Assembly (NCBI GenBank): GCA_023078685.1
Contig: JALGAS010000001.1
Coordinates: forward strand, 1,116,001-1,180,000
From: Neopestalotiopsis rosae
Taxonomy: Eukaryota > Ascomycota > Sordariomycetes > Amphisphaeriales > Sporocadaceae
Direction of reading: 5' to 3'
Length of the DNA stretch: 64,000 bases
Part shown: positions 14,111 through 25,670 of the stretch, one piece after another
Layout of the letters: each line of letters begins with the position of its first letter
Numbering within the stretch: position 1 is the stretch's first letter
Translations under genes and position numbers: made by a program
The notes under the pieces: generated by a model
Databases searched by the model: none
What the model saw: only the letters and a program-made list of their open reading frames with translations
Told to the model about the DNA's origin: nothing

Positions 14111-15141
14111 GTTGGTTCCATCGGGGGCCCGGGAATGGCAAATGCCTCATATAGTTTATTGAAATACCATAGGCGCAAGACCCAAAATAAGAAAATTTCG
14201 GAATTTGAGGATCTGATAAGCATTATCGTTTTTATCATGGACCAACCCGCTTAGATAATGGATCATGCATCAGTGCATCAGGGCATCTGGGCCTTTGGAT
14301 CAACCACTGCTTCAAATGTTCTTGGTTGTACATAATGGTTAATAAGTGACTCAATTCGCCTCCTCGCGTCGCGAGATTTCCGTTCTCGTAAGAAGCAGCC
14401 CTACTAGAAGCGCGCATTTGCTAGCTTTACGCACCCAGGACACCAATTTGAGCTGACTGACCGTTTTAGGAGGCACCGGAGCACAAGATGTCCGGCAAGC
14501 CGAAGATACGAAGGAAACCGTGACAAGCCGCAAGGGTAGTTTTGTTAGGTGAGGTTATGTAAGTTCTGTGGATGCTGTCCACCTTCTGTTGCATTCTCCT
14601 GCAGGTAGTTTTACATATGAATTATACCCATTTTCGCACCACCGTCCGCCAACCCTCCAAGTAATGAATGTCTCGATAGTGGCATTGCTAGAAGCAGCTG
14701 ATTGATAACCTGATACCATGAATCTATGATCTTCTTTATCTTATCCGTTCGCTACCAAAATACAAAAAATAATGCATGTGTAAGCACCCCTGTTGGCGCG
14801 TGTGGATCATGAAGAGCTTGGTTACGGCATCGATACGTGGGAAGGCCCGACAATGCCTTAGCTTATGACGCACCACTGCCCAGATCGACAAGAGTCGAGA
14901 CAGCTCTGGGCACTTCTTTCTCGACTTGGAAATACCTTCAGCGCGCTGTCTTTTTGTTTGTTTGCACCACCACCACAACCTACTGGCACGCCAATTGCTC
15001 TCATTTTCCACATTGCTCGGAAATCCAAGCTTCAGTTTCAGTTTCTACTCCAAAAACTGTACGATATGCGGTCGCTCTAGTTAGAAAACACATTTAATTT
15101 GGTCGTCCTTCTATTTTCTTTTTCAGCACTCGACTGCCTCA
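14111..15141. other. Gap nop53 to NADH dehydrogenase
   Basis: About 1 kb. No gene is supportable. A CTTTTTCAG sequence at 15117-15125, just before the next start, could be the acceptor of a 5'UTR intron. Confidence 0.4.
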
Positions 15142-17315
15142 ATGCCTCCTCCTCAACCAGGAGCGATCGTGGCTCGCCTCCTGCGTAGTCATGGCAAGCA
15201 GCAGCATCCTGTGATCCTCGGTCCACGATTCACCTCGCCCTTTGCATCGCAGTCTGTCGCCAACAACAACAAGAACTTTGTCTTTTTCCAACAACAAGCT
15301 CGCCGGTTCACCCAGCCCACCAAGAGGCCTCACAGCCCCCAGCAACAACACGACAATGCTACTCATGGCCTCTACCCTTCCAAGCTCGCCTCGCGCGAGC
15401 TCTCGGGTGCCCCATTGCCCCAGCGCCGGTCCTTCCTATTGAACTTCATGTACCGCTCTGCCGCCGTCGTTGGTACCGGTGTCGGATTCGTCGGTTTCCT
15501 CTTTGCCGCCTTCTTTCTCTACGACGCAACCACCTATAAGGAATCTTCCGATTTTGGCGAATGTCGCATCTCCGAGTATGCTCTGAACCCTCGTACCGGT
15601 GGTCCCAAGAACCTCCCGATCGTCGACGCGCTTCTTGACGACGATGACACGGAAGAAAAAGCCGCTCAGAAGACAAAGCCCCGTTTGGTGATTTTGGGCG
15701 GTGGCTGGGGAGGTGTTGCGCTTCTGAAGCAACTCAACCCCGACGATTACCATGTCACTGTGATTAGCCCGAAGAACTACTTCCTGTTTACGCCAATGCT
15801 GCCGTCTGCAACCGTGGGAACTCTTGAGCTCCGAAGTTTGGTCGAACCGATCCGCCGTATCCTCTCAAGACTCAGCGGCCATTACATACGCGCCGAAGCT
15901 CAAGATGTGGAATTCTCGCACAAGTTGGTCGAATGCTCGCACTTGGATGCTCACGGCAAGGAAATGAGGTTCTATGTACCCTACGATAAACTGGTTATTG
16001 CTGTTGGATCCGTAACGAACCCACACGGCGTCAAGGGGCTGGAGAACTGCCACTTCCTCAAGGACATTAACGATGCCAGAATGATTCGCAACCAGGTCAT
16101 GAAGAACCTCGAACTCGCATGCTTGCCCACGACGTCGGATACCGAGCGCAGGCGACTACTGTCCTTTGTGGTCAGTGGCGGTGGCCCGACTGGCGTTGAA
16201 TTCGCTGCTGAGCTATTCGACCTGTTGAACGAGGACTTGAGCAACAGATTCCCCAAGCTATTGAGAAACGAGATTTCGGTCCACTTGATTCAGAGTCGCA
16301 GCCACATCTTGAACACCTACGATGAAGCTCTTTCCAAATATGCCGAAGATCGATTTTCCCGCGACCAGGTTGATGTGCTCACCAACTCTCGTGTCCAGGA
16401 GGTCCGACCCGATAAGATCATTTTCAGCCAAAAGACCGAGGATGGAGGTGTGGTTACGAAAGAGCTGCCCATGGGATTCTGTTTGTGGTCTACCGGTGTA
16501 TCGCAGGCTGAGTTTTGCCGAAGAATTGCAAAGAAGCTTGGTGATGCCCAAAACAACCGCCACGCTTTGGAAACGGACACTCACCTCCGCGTTGCTGGCA
16601 CCCCTCTTGGCGACGTCTACGCGATTGGTGACTGTTCGACCGTTCAGAACAACCTTGCCGACAACATTGTGACCTTCTTGCGTGGTCTCGCGTTCAAGCA
16701 CGGAAAGGACCCTGAAAACCTCGAGCTCCACTTCCAAGACTGGCGCAACGTTGCTGCTGATGTCAAGCGTCGTTTCCCTCAAGCCGCTGCCCACCTGAAG
16801 CGCGTTGACAAGCTCTTTGGCCAATTTGATAAGGATCAGTCTGGAACTCTTGACTTTGGCGAGCTCAGGGAGCTCCTCGGACAGATTGACAGCAAGCTCA
16901 CTTCCCTTCCCGCCACAGCTCAACGAGCCAACCAGCAAGGTATCTACTTGGCCAAGAAGTTTAATAAGCTGTCTTCGTCTGCCACGGCTCTTAGCGCCAA
17001 CGATATCCGCGACGGTGACCTCGATGAAGCAGTCTACAACGCTTTTGAATACCACCACCTTGGTGCCCTTGCATATGTTGGAAACTCTGCCGTCTTTGAT
17101 CTCGGCGGTGGCTGGGGTCTGACTGGAGGTGTGTGGGCTGTATATGCCTGGAGAAGTGCCTACTTCGCGCAAAGCGTAGGCGTTAGAACCAAGTTCCTCA
17201 TGATGATGGATTGGATGAAGAGAGGTCTCTTTGGAAGAGGTATGAAATTTCCCCCTAAATTCCCCATCGCAAAGAATTCGCTGCTAACTTATGTTTAGAC
17301 CTGGTCAGTTTTTAA
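15142..17315 (+). CDS. nde1: Alternative (type II) mitochondrial NADH dehydrogenase with EF-hand
   Basis: Exon 1 is 15142..17239 and exon 2 is 17299..17315; 704 residues. It is a rotenone-insensitive NADH:ubiquinone oxidoreductase of the mitochondrial inner membrane that passes electrons from NADH to quinone without pumping protons. Residues 1 to about 60 form an arginine- and serine-rich presequence, with a membrane segment at 104-127. The FAD-binding motif GGGWGG is at 186-191, the NADH-binding motif GGGPTG at 345-350, and AIGDCS at 493-498. The EF-hand loop is at 561-572 (D..D.SG.....E). The EF-hand points to a calcium-regulated external enzyme like Neurospora NDE1. The last coding exon is tiny and ends in RDLVSF, in line with the family's short conserved tail. 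Confidence 0.95.
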
Positions 17316-17575
17316 AATCTACTAGAGACGCATGCAAATGCTTGTCGGCATTTTGTAATCTTCAAAAGATGAATGGCGTTGGCGTTTAGGGGTATCGTCG
17401 TATGCTGGATGCCACGGCGTACAAGGTGCAAAATATAACAGAAAGAAGAGTTCACTTTGTATATAGAATATGGATATCCCCACGAAATGACGACCCGAAT
17501 CTAATTTGCTTGGAACAACCTACAAGTCTTCTGGTTTCAACAGCTGGTGAAGTTGAGTCATAATGGTACAAGCTC

Positions 17576-18867
17576 TCAGAATAACGCCAGGGCATTTGGC
17601 GGCGACGCTACAAGACCTGATATGTTGAGAGGAACAGAAGTGAGCAGGAATGAATATCGGCCAATCTTGGCGCAATGTTCTCCCAATGCTTTCAAGTTCC
17701 AGAGCTCACCGATATTCAAGCCAAACATGTTTAGAAAATAGGTATGCAAAACTGTGGGCGATAATAGTCAGCATTTCAGTTGAGGAGCTCATGTTTGACA
17801 AAGACCTACCGAGATCTCCAAAGCCACCCATTGTGCCATCAGGCTTCTCTGGAGGGTACACCTCAAAGGCGAATGTGTCTGCGGCTACAGCGGCAAAGTG
17901 TTTGTTCCAAAACCACTGTCTGGGAGTCAGCTAGACATCACTATACTTGCAGGCAAGGTCAAAATGGCAAACTCAAGCTTACCTTGGCAGCTCGCTCATT
18001 ACCCTCGACACCAACCATGGCTCCTTGTCCTTTGATCATCATTTCCGTCTGCTCCGCGCCCGTGAGGCCCTCGAAAGCCTCGGCCACGCCCGCCCGCACG
18101 ATCAAGATATCACCCGTCCTCAGCTCCGTACCCTGGGCTGCGGCCACCTTTTCTAGATCCTCAATCTTAATGACGTGTCGAGACATGACATCGTAGGAAA
18201 TGCCCTGCGCCTGAGCGTACGCATAGTAGTCAAGTAAGACGCCGCGACCCACGACACCACCGCGCGCGTGCCAGTGCTCGAGGCCGGGGAGATGCCGGGC
18301 CTGCTCCGGGTCCGAAATGCCCTGCTTGCTGGCCACGAAACCGTTATAGGTCCGGCCGGGCTGACCTCCGGGCGCGTGGCCGACGTGGCAGAAGCCGTCC
18401 CACTGCGAGCTGGCCTGGGTGTTGAAGCTGACCTCGTCGTCGTGCACGACGAGCCCCGCGCAGGCCTCGGGCATGATGTCCTCGGCCCACGAGAGCACGC
18501 GGTGCGCCGTCGGGGCGCGGGGCCCGCCGGCGGCCTTGATCAGGTCCTGGGAGGCGTTGAGGGAGATGCTCACGCCGTCTCGGGCCTCGGCGTACGCGGC
18601 CCGGACGCGCTCCGGCGTCAGTAGGTTGAGGCAGCCTAGGGTGTCCTTTTTGCCGTCCTTGTCGCTGTTGGAGTCACGAAAAGAGGGTTGAGTCAGTCTA
18701 GGGTTGTTCCCATTGGACAATTGCCTCCATATCTAGGATAGGAGTTTCACGTTGGCCATTGTTGGGACTTTCAAAACTCACAACAAACCCCAAGCACAGC
18801 CTTTGGGCATGTCCTCGACGGCGGGCAGGGAGTCAAAGTCGGGGAGATTATTCAAGTCTGCTGTCAT
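17576..18867 (-). CDS. Cyclase-family protein (kynurenine formamidase-like hydrolase)
   Basis: Four exons on the minus strand: 18867..18782, 18664..17983, 17915..17810 and 17751..17576; 349 residues. It belongs to the putative cyclase family (PF04199), metal-dependent hydrolases that include bacterial arylformamidases. Support: LPDFDSLP and GCAWG early, LGCLNLLTPERV, the metal-site region SQWDGFCHVGH (W117, D118, H122, H125), HVIKIEDLE, and the C-terminal WFWNKHFAAVAAD, DLVLHTYFLNMFGLNIGELWNL and FLLTSVPLNISGLVASPPNALAL. The long frame starting near 18720 is not the true start: the first exon lies upstream and joins at the CCAACAG acceptor before DKDGKKD. GC content peaks in exon 2. The substrate is unknown. 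Confidence 0.9.
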
Positions 18868-19331
18868 CTTGCCGTTCGTTACGCTCAATGATACTGTGGA
18901 GAGTAATGCCCTCCAATGGGATACCAAAGCCAAGATACCTCGAGCTGTTCTTATACTATACTGCTCCAAGCGAGCTTCATTTCACGATATTATGCTGCCT
19001 AGTCGGCTTTCGGCTTTATGACGGTTTCTGGACCGTAGTATGCAGTAGTGTCCGGCGGCGCAGCGTCAAATCATATAGATTTAGGGCGGCTAATATAATA
19101 GCTGTGGGGCCGAGTCGAGGTTCGAGATCCTACTACTACTACCCTATTCTCGTGATTACCTTGGATGGTTCGATATGCTTGCATAAGACATGTAAGTCAG
19201 GGAGGGTGTCTAAGCCTCCTCAACAAGGAGGAAGACTACGAGTCTGTTTTCAAGAAAGCATCAGGACTTTGACTTTGTCTGTATCTAGGCCACTATAACC
19301 CTTGTAACACATTCATTAACCTTAGGTGACT
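18868..19331. other. Gap between cyclase-like and HET genes
   Basis: About 460 bases. It contains a GGTTCGAGATCC stretch near 19122 that resembles a tRNA T-loop, but no cloverleaf can be drawn. No gene seen. Confidence 0.4.
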
Positions 19332-21683
19332 CTAGCATATTCTAAATTCGGTCATTTCTGCTTGCCCCTCAAGAACCATTGCTGCTGCCTCGCCGCGCAT
19401 CATGCCATGTAGATAGCACTCACCAACCAGACTCCAGAGGCCTTCTCCCGCCGGCCGGAGCACCATGGGCGTCCCACAGCCCTTCAACACCACAATCGAG
19501 TCACCATCTCGCGCAGCTGCCACCGTGAGTCCGACGCGGCCTTGCCCCGTACCAATGAGTCGTCTCCAGGCCAGGACATTGGCAGCCCAGAACCGACCGC
19601 CTGCAAGCAGACTCTCGAGTTCCTCTGCCTTGCTGCCTCCCTGGGGGGCGTAACCCTTTAAGAAGGCGCGCGAGTAGGCAAGTTTGCCGCCCCCAAAGAT
19701 GACCTCGCCTAGTTCCCTACCACCGGGCAGCATGAGCCGCTCATTGCGCTTCATGAATGTGCCCAGCGAGAACTCGAGGCCCGAGGTGCGCGGCGAGTAC
19801 GGGTTGTTGGCGGCCCAGAACCTGGAGCTCAAGAGATCCCGCCACGCTTCCGGGGGCTCGTTGTTGCCTTGTCCGTCGCTGTCGGCGACAATGGTGCGCC
19901 ATAGGGCGTCCCGCAGACCGTTCGAGTCTCCGTAGGCGTTCGGTGGTGCGGTCTGCGGAGAGTCGCTGCCGTTGTGCGGAAAGGTTTCATCGGCTTCTCG
20001 AAGATTGAAGGCCGATAATGTATGGACTTTGTCAATGACTACCCCAGATACGTGCAGGATATCCCCATCACGTCTTGGGTAGCCAGTCTTGTCATCGTCG
20101 TCGTCGTCTTCGGGTAGTCCCTTGTCGGCATGGTATCCCTTGGGCAAGGACTGGAGCGGCGCAGGTGAACATATGAGACAAATTGTCCACGACGGCAGCT
20201 TGTGAGGGCATTCGGGCACAACTTCCAAGTACTTTCCCCGGTCCCGAGATGAGGCCTTTTGAGAAGATTGCTCGGCCTCTTCAGACCACTCGACCGAGGG
20301 GGCCATGTAATGTTTCGAAAAGATAGTCTTTTGAGTGCTTTGGATCTTCAACAATCCAACCTCGGTCTGGACGAGGCGCAGGTAGGATAAATCGCCACTA
20401 GAGATCAAGTCTTCTGTGAAATTGCTAAAGATCTCACGAACATCCTTGCGATAATCCGGCACGATGCTGGTGAGCTGCGAAAGAGGCGTCATGCCCAAAA
20501 GGCCAAAGACCTTGTCGCGGTTCTCCGTCGCGCTAGAGTTGCGAGCGAGAGAGATGGCCGAGAGTATAATTGCCTTGTTTGGCGCAACAACATGCTTACG
20601 AGTAGGCTGATGTTGGTGCTCGCGAACGTCCATGATGTTCATCAGGCGTCTCCACTGCTGCTCGGGGCGGCCGGCCGGATTCCTGAGCTGTCGGTCCTTG
20701 CTCACGATGTGACTCTGGCCCGAAGCGAACAACTCTGAACTCGAGGACACGGACAGGCCGAGGCGGTCCTCGTGGTCTTCGAACAGCTTGGAGGCGAGTT
20801 GCAGGTCCCTCAACGTCATGGAGTATGGCCCGCTGACGACGGGCGCGTCGGCCCTCGACATGGCGAGCTCCTGGAGTATCCACAGACGATGCCAATAGGT
20901 ATTGGCAAAGAAGCTCCTCAGGGCATTGTAGACGGGCATCTGCCACACGAACCCGGGCACCTTCTTGGCTGTCGTCAGGGTGACTTGGACGTTGTAACCG
21001 ACTTGGTGGTTCTCGACCAGCTGGCAAAACTTGTCTTCGGTTCCCACCTCGCGCGCAAGCCAGACGAGGGCACTAAACGCCTTCTTGGTATCCTCCGTCT
21101 CGGGCCCCAGCCAGATGAATACCTGCCAGGCGTTGGCGTAGAGGTGAGACATGATCTGCACCTGTTGAGCTCGCTCGTCCAGGTCGTTCTGGTTGATACA
21201 GAGGGCATCGGCCCATATATTGATGCCTCTGCGCACCCATTCCGAGTCTCTGAGTCGGGCGAGTGCCGCATAGAGGTTTTCTCCGACTTCTACTTCAACA
21301 TCATTGATAATGACGGTCCGCGTAGGTGTAGGACTACCCCATACGTAGGAAAGCGCAATGTAGTTTTTCGAAAGGTCAGACTGCATTGAATCTGGTCGTA
21401 CAGCCAAGGGAGCCGGTTCGCGGTCTTTGATGTTGGAGTATGGGTGGAACAGACGCTGGCCGTCGTAACGAATACCAGTACCCTCGGGCCAAAACCGACT
21501 TTGGTCCTCTGATCCATTCGTGGGAGTCGATTCGAATTCGCTCAGCTTGTAACGCTGTATCTTGCACCTCAAAGGCTGTTGTTTGTCCTGGTTCGGTTCA
21601 AGGGTGTCGATTGTGAGCAAACGAAACTCGCCATCCCACAGTGGTTCGTAGAGCTGTTCTTTTTCTATAGATGCCATCTTCAT
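19332..21683 (-). CDS. Heterokaryon incompatibility (HET) domain protein
   Basis: A single uninterrupted exon on the minus strand, 783 residues (Met1, or Met3 in the stronger context). The HET domain (PF06985) runs from about 105 to 290: YIALSYVWG at 108-116, INIWADALCINQ at 154-165, ERAQQV at 170-175 and WQVFIWLGPETEDT at 187-199. The rest is a long C-terminal region with no domain I recognise. It includes an acidic EDDDDDDK stretch and ends in segments typical of HET proteins (GRRFW-like repeats, LVGECYLHGMMRGEA at the C-terminus). HET proteins trigger cell death on non-self recognition in filamentous fungi. No partner gene (NLR, SesA/B) is adjacent, so the recognised signal is unknown. Codon use is GC-rich, like an expressed gene rather than a relic. 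Confidence 0.93.
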   Translation of the reverse strand: MKMASIEKEQLYEPLWDGEFRLLTIDTLEPNQDKQQPLRCKIQRYKLSEFESTPTNGSEDQSRFWPEGTGIRYDGQRLFHPYSNIKDREPAPLAVRPDSMQSDLSKNYIALSYVWGSPTPTRTVIINDVEVEVGENLYAALARLRDSEWVRRGINIWADALCINQNDLDERAQQVQIMSHLYANAWQVFIWLGPETEDTKKAFSALVWLAREVGTEDKFCQLVENHQVGYNVQVTLTTAKKVPGFVWQMPVYNALRSFFANTYWHRLWILQELAMSRADAPVVSGPYSMTLRDLQLASKLFEDHEDRLGLSVSSSSELFASGQSHIVSKDRQLRNPAGRPEQQWRRLMNIMDVREHQHQPTRKHVVAPNKAIILSAISLARNSSATENRDKVFGLLGMTPLSQLTSIVPDYRKDVREIFSNFTEDLISSGDLSYLRLVQTEVGLLKIQSTQKTIFSKHYMAPSVEWSEEAEQSSQKASSRDRGKYLEVVPECPHKLPSWTICLICSPAPLQSLPKGYHADKGLPEDDDDDDKTGYPRRDGDILHVSGVVIDKVHTLSAFNLREADETFPHNGSDSPQTAPPNAYGDSNGLRDALWRTIVADSDGQGNNEPPEAWRDLLSSRFWAANNPYSPRTSGLEFSLGTFMKRNERLMLPGGRELGEVIFGGGKLAYSRAFLKGYAPQGGSKAEELESLLAGGRFWAANVLAWRRLIGTGQGRVGLTVAAARDGDSIVVLKGCGTPMVLRPAGEGLWSLVGECYLHGMMRGEAAAMVLEGQAEMTEFRIC

Positions 21684-24320
21684 TTTACTTTTCTTCGTCC
21701 AGACCAGAACTATCTCTAGTCCAGTCGACTTTTCTTATAATACAATTGAAGGCAGAAATCGTGCCATTTGAAATGCATAGCTCTGATATCTTGGCCCCTG
21801 TTCCTATAGCCCCTGCTAGTCTGGAGGATCACCCGTGATGGAGCACTTTTAAGATATTTATAGTGATTTCGACGACTATCCTTGACCATATGCGGAGGAA
21901 GCGGCCGCTTGTATCATCACAAAGTATTGATATTGATAGTGGTCCTTGTTGACGAAGGTCTGCAGCCGACCAAGTCGGGCGAAATGGGTATCGATGTACA
22001 GACCAGGATTGAGTTTCCGTGACGGCTATTTGTGCTCGGATGAGTTGTTCACTCATTCATACATGAAACAAGTTAAGCAATGGCCTGCAAGAAGAGCAGC
22101 AAAGCAGGGAATTGTGAGAGAATACACTCCTTGCAATATGAAAGGGGTAAAAGACAAAAGTTTAAGAAAGACGTTCAGGGTTATAAAAAATAAAAAATAA
22201 AAAGTGACCTTCTCAGAACAACCATGCAATATTCATCATATTTGACGCTTGTCAAATCTTTTTGATAGATTTTCGATCATTGTCGGTCTTGTAAGCTACC
22301 GGTTCAGCCGTATTGCCACAGCAGTCTTGCTATTTGTTGATGTCCAAAGAGGTTATTGCGCATCATTGGACCTCCCAGCAGACGCGGGTCTCCCATGACA
22401 AACAGCACAAGATGAGCCGACGAGGATAGTGCAAGGACCTTGTGTTCAATTCCGGGGTCAGACAAGTGATTTCAACTTCAAATCAATGCTGCTTCTGGTC
22501 TTTGTCCTTGAATTCACAAATTCCTAGAAAAGATATGATATGATCCGTTAATTTCATTTATCTATTCCAAGGGAGAGGGTGACAAAAGAAAGACAAGCGA
22601 TAAGAGCAACCAGACTTGAAGCAAAAGGATACCAAGAATGAATTAAAAGAATAAAAAGAATAACGCTCTAGCTCAGACTTTGTAACACTCTTTCATTCCA
22701 TCATTTGGATGATCAAAATCCTGAGATTGTCATCATCGTGTAGAGCTGTGTGCTAACCACTTGGCCGCAACGCACGAGTTTGTTGAATGTTCTTGTGTTT
22801 GAAATCAGCAATATGGCCTCTACTAGGGATTCGAGTGAACTAACACCTTGCGGGTCTGTGAAGGGGAGAACTGAGCATCCCTAGTGATGAATCGTGCCTG
22901 TCGGCGGCATAGAGGTCTTTGATCTGCTTCTCTGCTCATAACATCGGCACCGGGCACTCATTAGCTTTTGGAAGATGGCCTCAAGGACATCTTCTGGTGC
23001 CAGGAACTTGCTTTGTAAGCTGGGAATCGGTATCTTGCATAGCCACATACACAGCAAATATTCTTAGAGTGCTGAAGTTCATTCATTCAGAGCCGAAAAG
23101 CTGGCTGTCATCAGTAGCGATGGTGTCTGGACATGGAATTTGGTACGGCTTGTGCCACAAACTAGAGTAGGCACATTACTACTCGCAAGCATGAATATGT
23201 GTATCTCTTTTTAATTTCTTTTGAGCTTGTATACTGGCAGTGCTGCAATTCCGTGCGGATCAAGCTTCCTCGTTATCATATCGGTGATGGTATCAACGCA
23301 TCAATTTTACAAGTGTGCATTGGCTGTAGGATGCACTATGTAAGTGCTTGAGATGCTTGAAATGCTCTAGGATCCTCAAATTAGGCTATGCAATTCTATT
23401 CCTCAAGAAAGCTGGTGTTGGGAGAGGAGTCTGCTCAGGCGCCTACAGGCGATAAAATCGTTTTGTAAATCCACCAGGTGAATGGCCTTTTGACATGTCG
23501 ATTTGATAATGTTGACTCCTGCGAATTGTATGTATCTCACGTGTCCTCTGGCACTCTGAACTTTTCTGAGCCAAAGCTTTTGAACTCTCGTTGCCCCAAA
23601 AATCTTCTCAATCTGAGAAGAAATTCGTCTGTCAACACTGAATGTCCCCGTTTGCGCAGCAACCCAGGGAGAACTCTGGCAAAACCTGAGCTCTTTCTTT
23701 GTTTGCAACCACCCTGATGGTCACCCTCGCCTCGTAGATCTAGATAACCAGAGATTCTTTTAACAAGAAACAATTCAAATACTGAGCCAGGCACAGTTTA
23801 CTCACTTGGTAGTTGCTCGACCCTGCAAGTAGAGGAACCAGGTTCGACGCTCCCCATCGTCGTGCATTCCTGTAACCGGCCAGTAAGAATAAATCAGATG
23901 TCTGATCAGCATCATATTTTTAGATAGTTGCTCGTGATAGATCATCGATCTTTTTTTTTTTTTTTTCCCCTCCCCTTCCCTTCCTCTATGGCTTACAATC
24001 GACCATTGAATTCATCTTGATCTCATGTACAGGACAGCCGGGTGTGATTCATATACCTATTGCGGCAACCACTGTCAGATTTCTCAGCATATGTGCATGA
24101 AGCCTGGCCACGACTCCATTTCACTAAGATAAGCAATACATGATCACTTGAGATGTGTGGCAAACCTTGCGATCTGATCTAGACTCGAACTGCAAGACAT
24201 ATGAGGAGGCGTTCAATCGGCTAGGCAACAAGAAGACTTGAGCCGGATTTATCATCAAATTCGTACTGACTGTACTTACCATAGAGTCTACAGTCTACAG
24301 AATTGACGTGACAAAAACAA
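21684..24320. other. Gene-poor gap, about 2.6 kb
   Basis: AT-rich with many short frames and no domain or good splice structure. Open frames at 22919-23170 and 23403-23708 were examined and not accepted. It holds the HET promoter (minus strand) and the 3' side of the ECM15-like gene. Confidence 0.5.
23951..23986. repeat. T16 run followed by C/T-rich tract
   Basis: Sixteen consecutive T residues at 23951-23966, followed by a mainly C/T stretch. Simple low-complexity sequence in a gene-free area. Confidence 0.8.
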
Positions 24321-25139
24321 TCATGACGATGTATCCTTTGCCAACAAGTCCTGAACCCTCTGCACCTTGTCTTGGGCCGATTGTTTCTTATCGGTTCTGA
24401 GAGTATGTCAGCAGGCGAATCGCTTGGCTTGCGCTCTATACCGGTAAAGGGTATACATACCGAGTGCCTACTCTCATGCTGGACTGCACCCGAACAACGC
24501 CCTTCTGGTGGACCAGGCTGTGTGCCTGTCCAATGACACGGAAAACATCATCCCAGGAGCCCTCTGGAATAGCAAATATGTGTCAGCCATTACAAGGGCC
24601 GTTCCCATGTCGACGAGTGAATGTCAACAAGAAAACGACTTACCAACCGTCGTGCCGGCAGAGTGCATGGTGTACTGCAGGCCACTGTTCTTCAACAGCT
24701 TCTGGACCTCGGCGATCTCCTCGGCGACGGAGACACTTCCCGTGCCAACCTATACCGAGGACAAGAGCACGAATCAGTCAAGGCAATACCGGCCAAGGCA
24801 ATTTGTGCCAAGGTGCTTTGGTATATAAGACACCCCCGGTCTCCATATAGAGGGGACGTGCGTAGTATATACACATTATCCTCATCCTCCCATTCATCTC
24901 CACATCTCCACCAGAAACCCCAGAGATCGATGACAAAGCCATGAAGAAAACCAATGGTACTTTGTATTGACAAATAAAAAAGATGCAAAACTCACGGGAA
25001 TGAGACAAAAGTCGGCATAACACCTCTCGGGGGTCTTGATGGTGCTGTAATCCATGCTGGCAAAGACAAGGCTGCTCGTACGGTACTGATGGATCCTGGA
25101 CACAGCTGGACGGAGCAAGGGGCGGAATACCGGCAACAT
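24321..25139 (-). CDS. ECM15/UPF0045 thiamine-binding-like protein
   Basis: Four exons on the minus strand: 25139 (or 25055)..24996, 24749..24644, 24563..24461 and 24396..24321; 114 residues from the inner Met, 142 from the outer one. It belongs to the UPF0045/MTH1187 family (PF01910), small ferredoxin-like proteins; yeast ECM15 is a member and bacterial relatives bind thiamine-type ligands. Diagnostic parts: CYADFCLIPVGTGSVSVAE, LKNSGLQYTMHSAGTTVEG and GVVRVQSSMRVGTRTDKKQ. The outer start adds 28 residues with five arginines and no acidic residue, which looks like a mitochondrial targeting peptide. The inner start matches the usual family length. Donors GTGAGT, GTAAGT and GTATGT are all strong. 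Confidence 0.9.
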
Positions 25140-25670
25140 AGGTAAATGGTACTAAATCAATTTGTCCCCCTTTCGCCCTGGAAGAAAAACAAACGTTGGT
25201 TGTTGCGTGGACTTTTTTTGCTAGGAAATTGGCTGATGTTTAGGAGCCGAGGTGGGGAAATCCCTCGTTGCACTATGATATCCCAATGCTTGATGGGTAT
25301 GACCGTGGTAGTGCGCGAGAATTGACCGGAAATATGCAATAGGAAAGTACTGCAAGTGAAAAGAGAGAAATTGGGCTTGCGTGGTGTAATGCGGCGAGCG
25401 ACTGTTCGTGGCTGGTGTGAACAAGAGCGGTTGAGGATGGTGTTTGTGAGGTTGAAAGGTGATTACCTAAAAAGAGATTAGGATCCAATGACATTTTAGG
25501 CCCGGGTAGTGGAGATCAATGGTTGCTGTCTCCTCTCTTCCGCCAAAAAAGCTGCCCCAATTCCACAAGCTAGTAGGTACCTTGGGGAGTAAGTTCATCA
25601 AGGTAATAAATGTACTTACGTAGGGCGCTTGCGTAGCACTGCAACAAAAATGGCGTCTATTCTTTCCATT
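25140..25670. other. Gap between ECM15-like and small unknown gene
   Basis: About 530 bases, likely the 5'UTR and promoter of the ECM15-like gene. Minus-strand frames stay open from 25494 to 25157 but show no domain. A TTTTTAG acceptor-like site near 25476 could belong to a UTR intron or to extra exons of the upstream gene. Confidence 0.35.

Noticed and set aside
16258..17172. 304-codon minus-strand frame opposite nde1
   Set aside because: Antisense shadow of a well conserved gene; no domain of its own.
19100..19160. tRNA-like GGTTCGAGATCC motif
   Set aside because: The flanks do not form a T stem and no anticodon or acceptor arm can be drawn on either strand.
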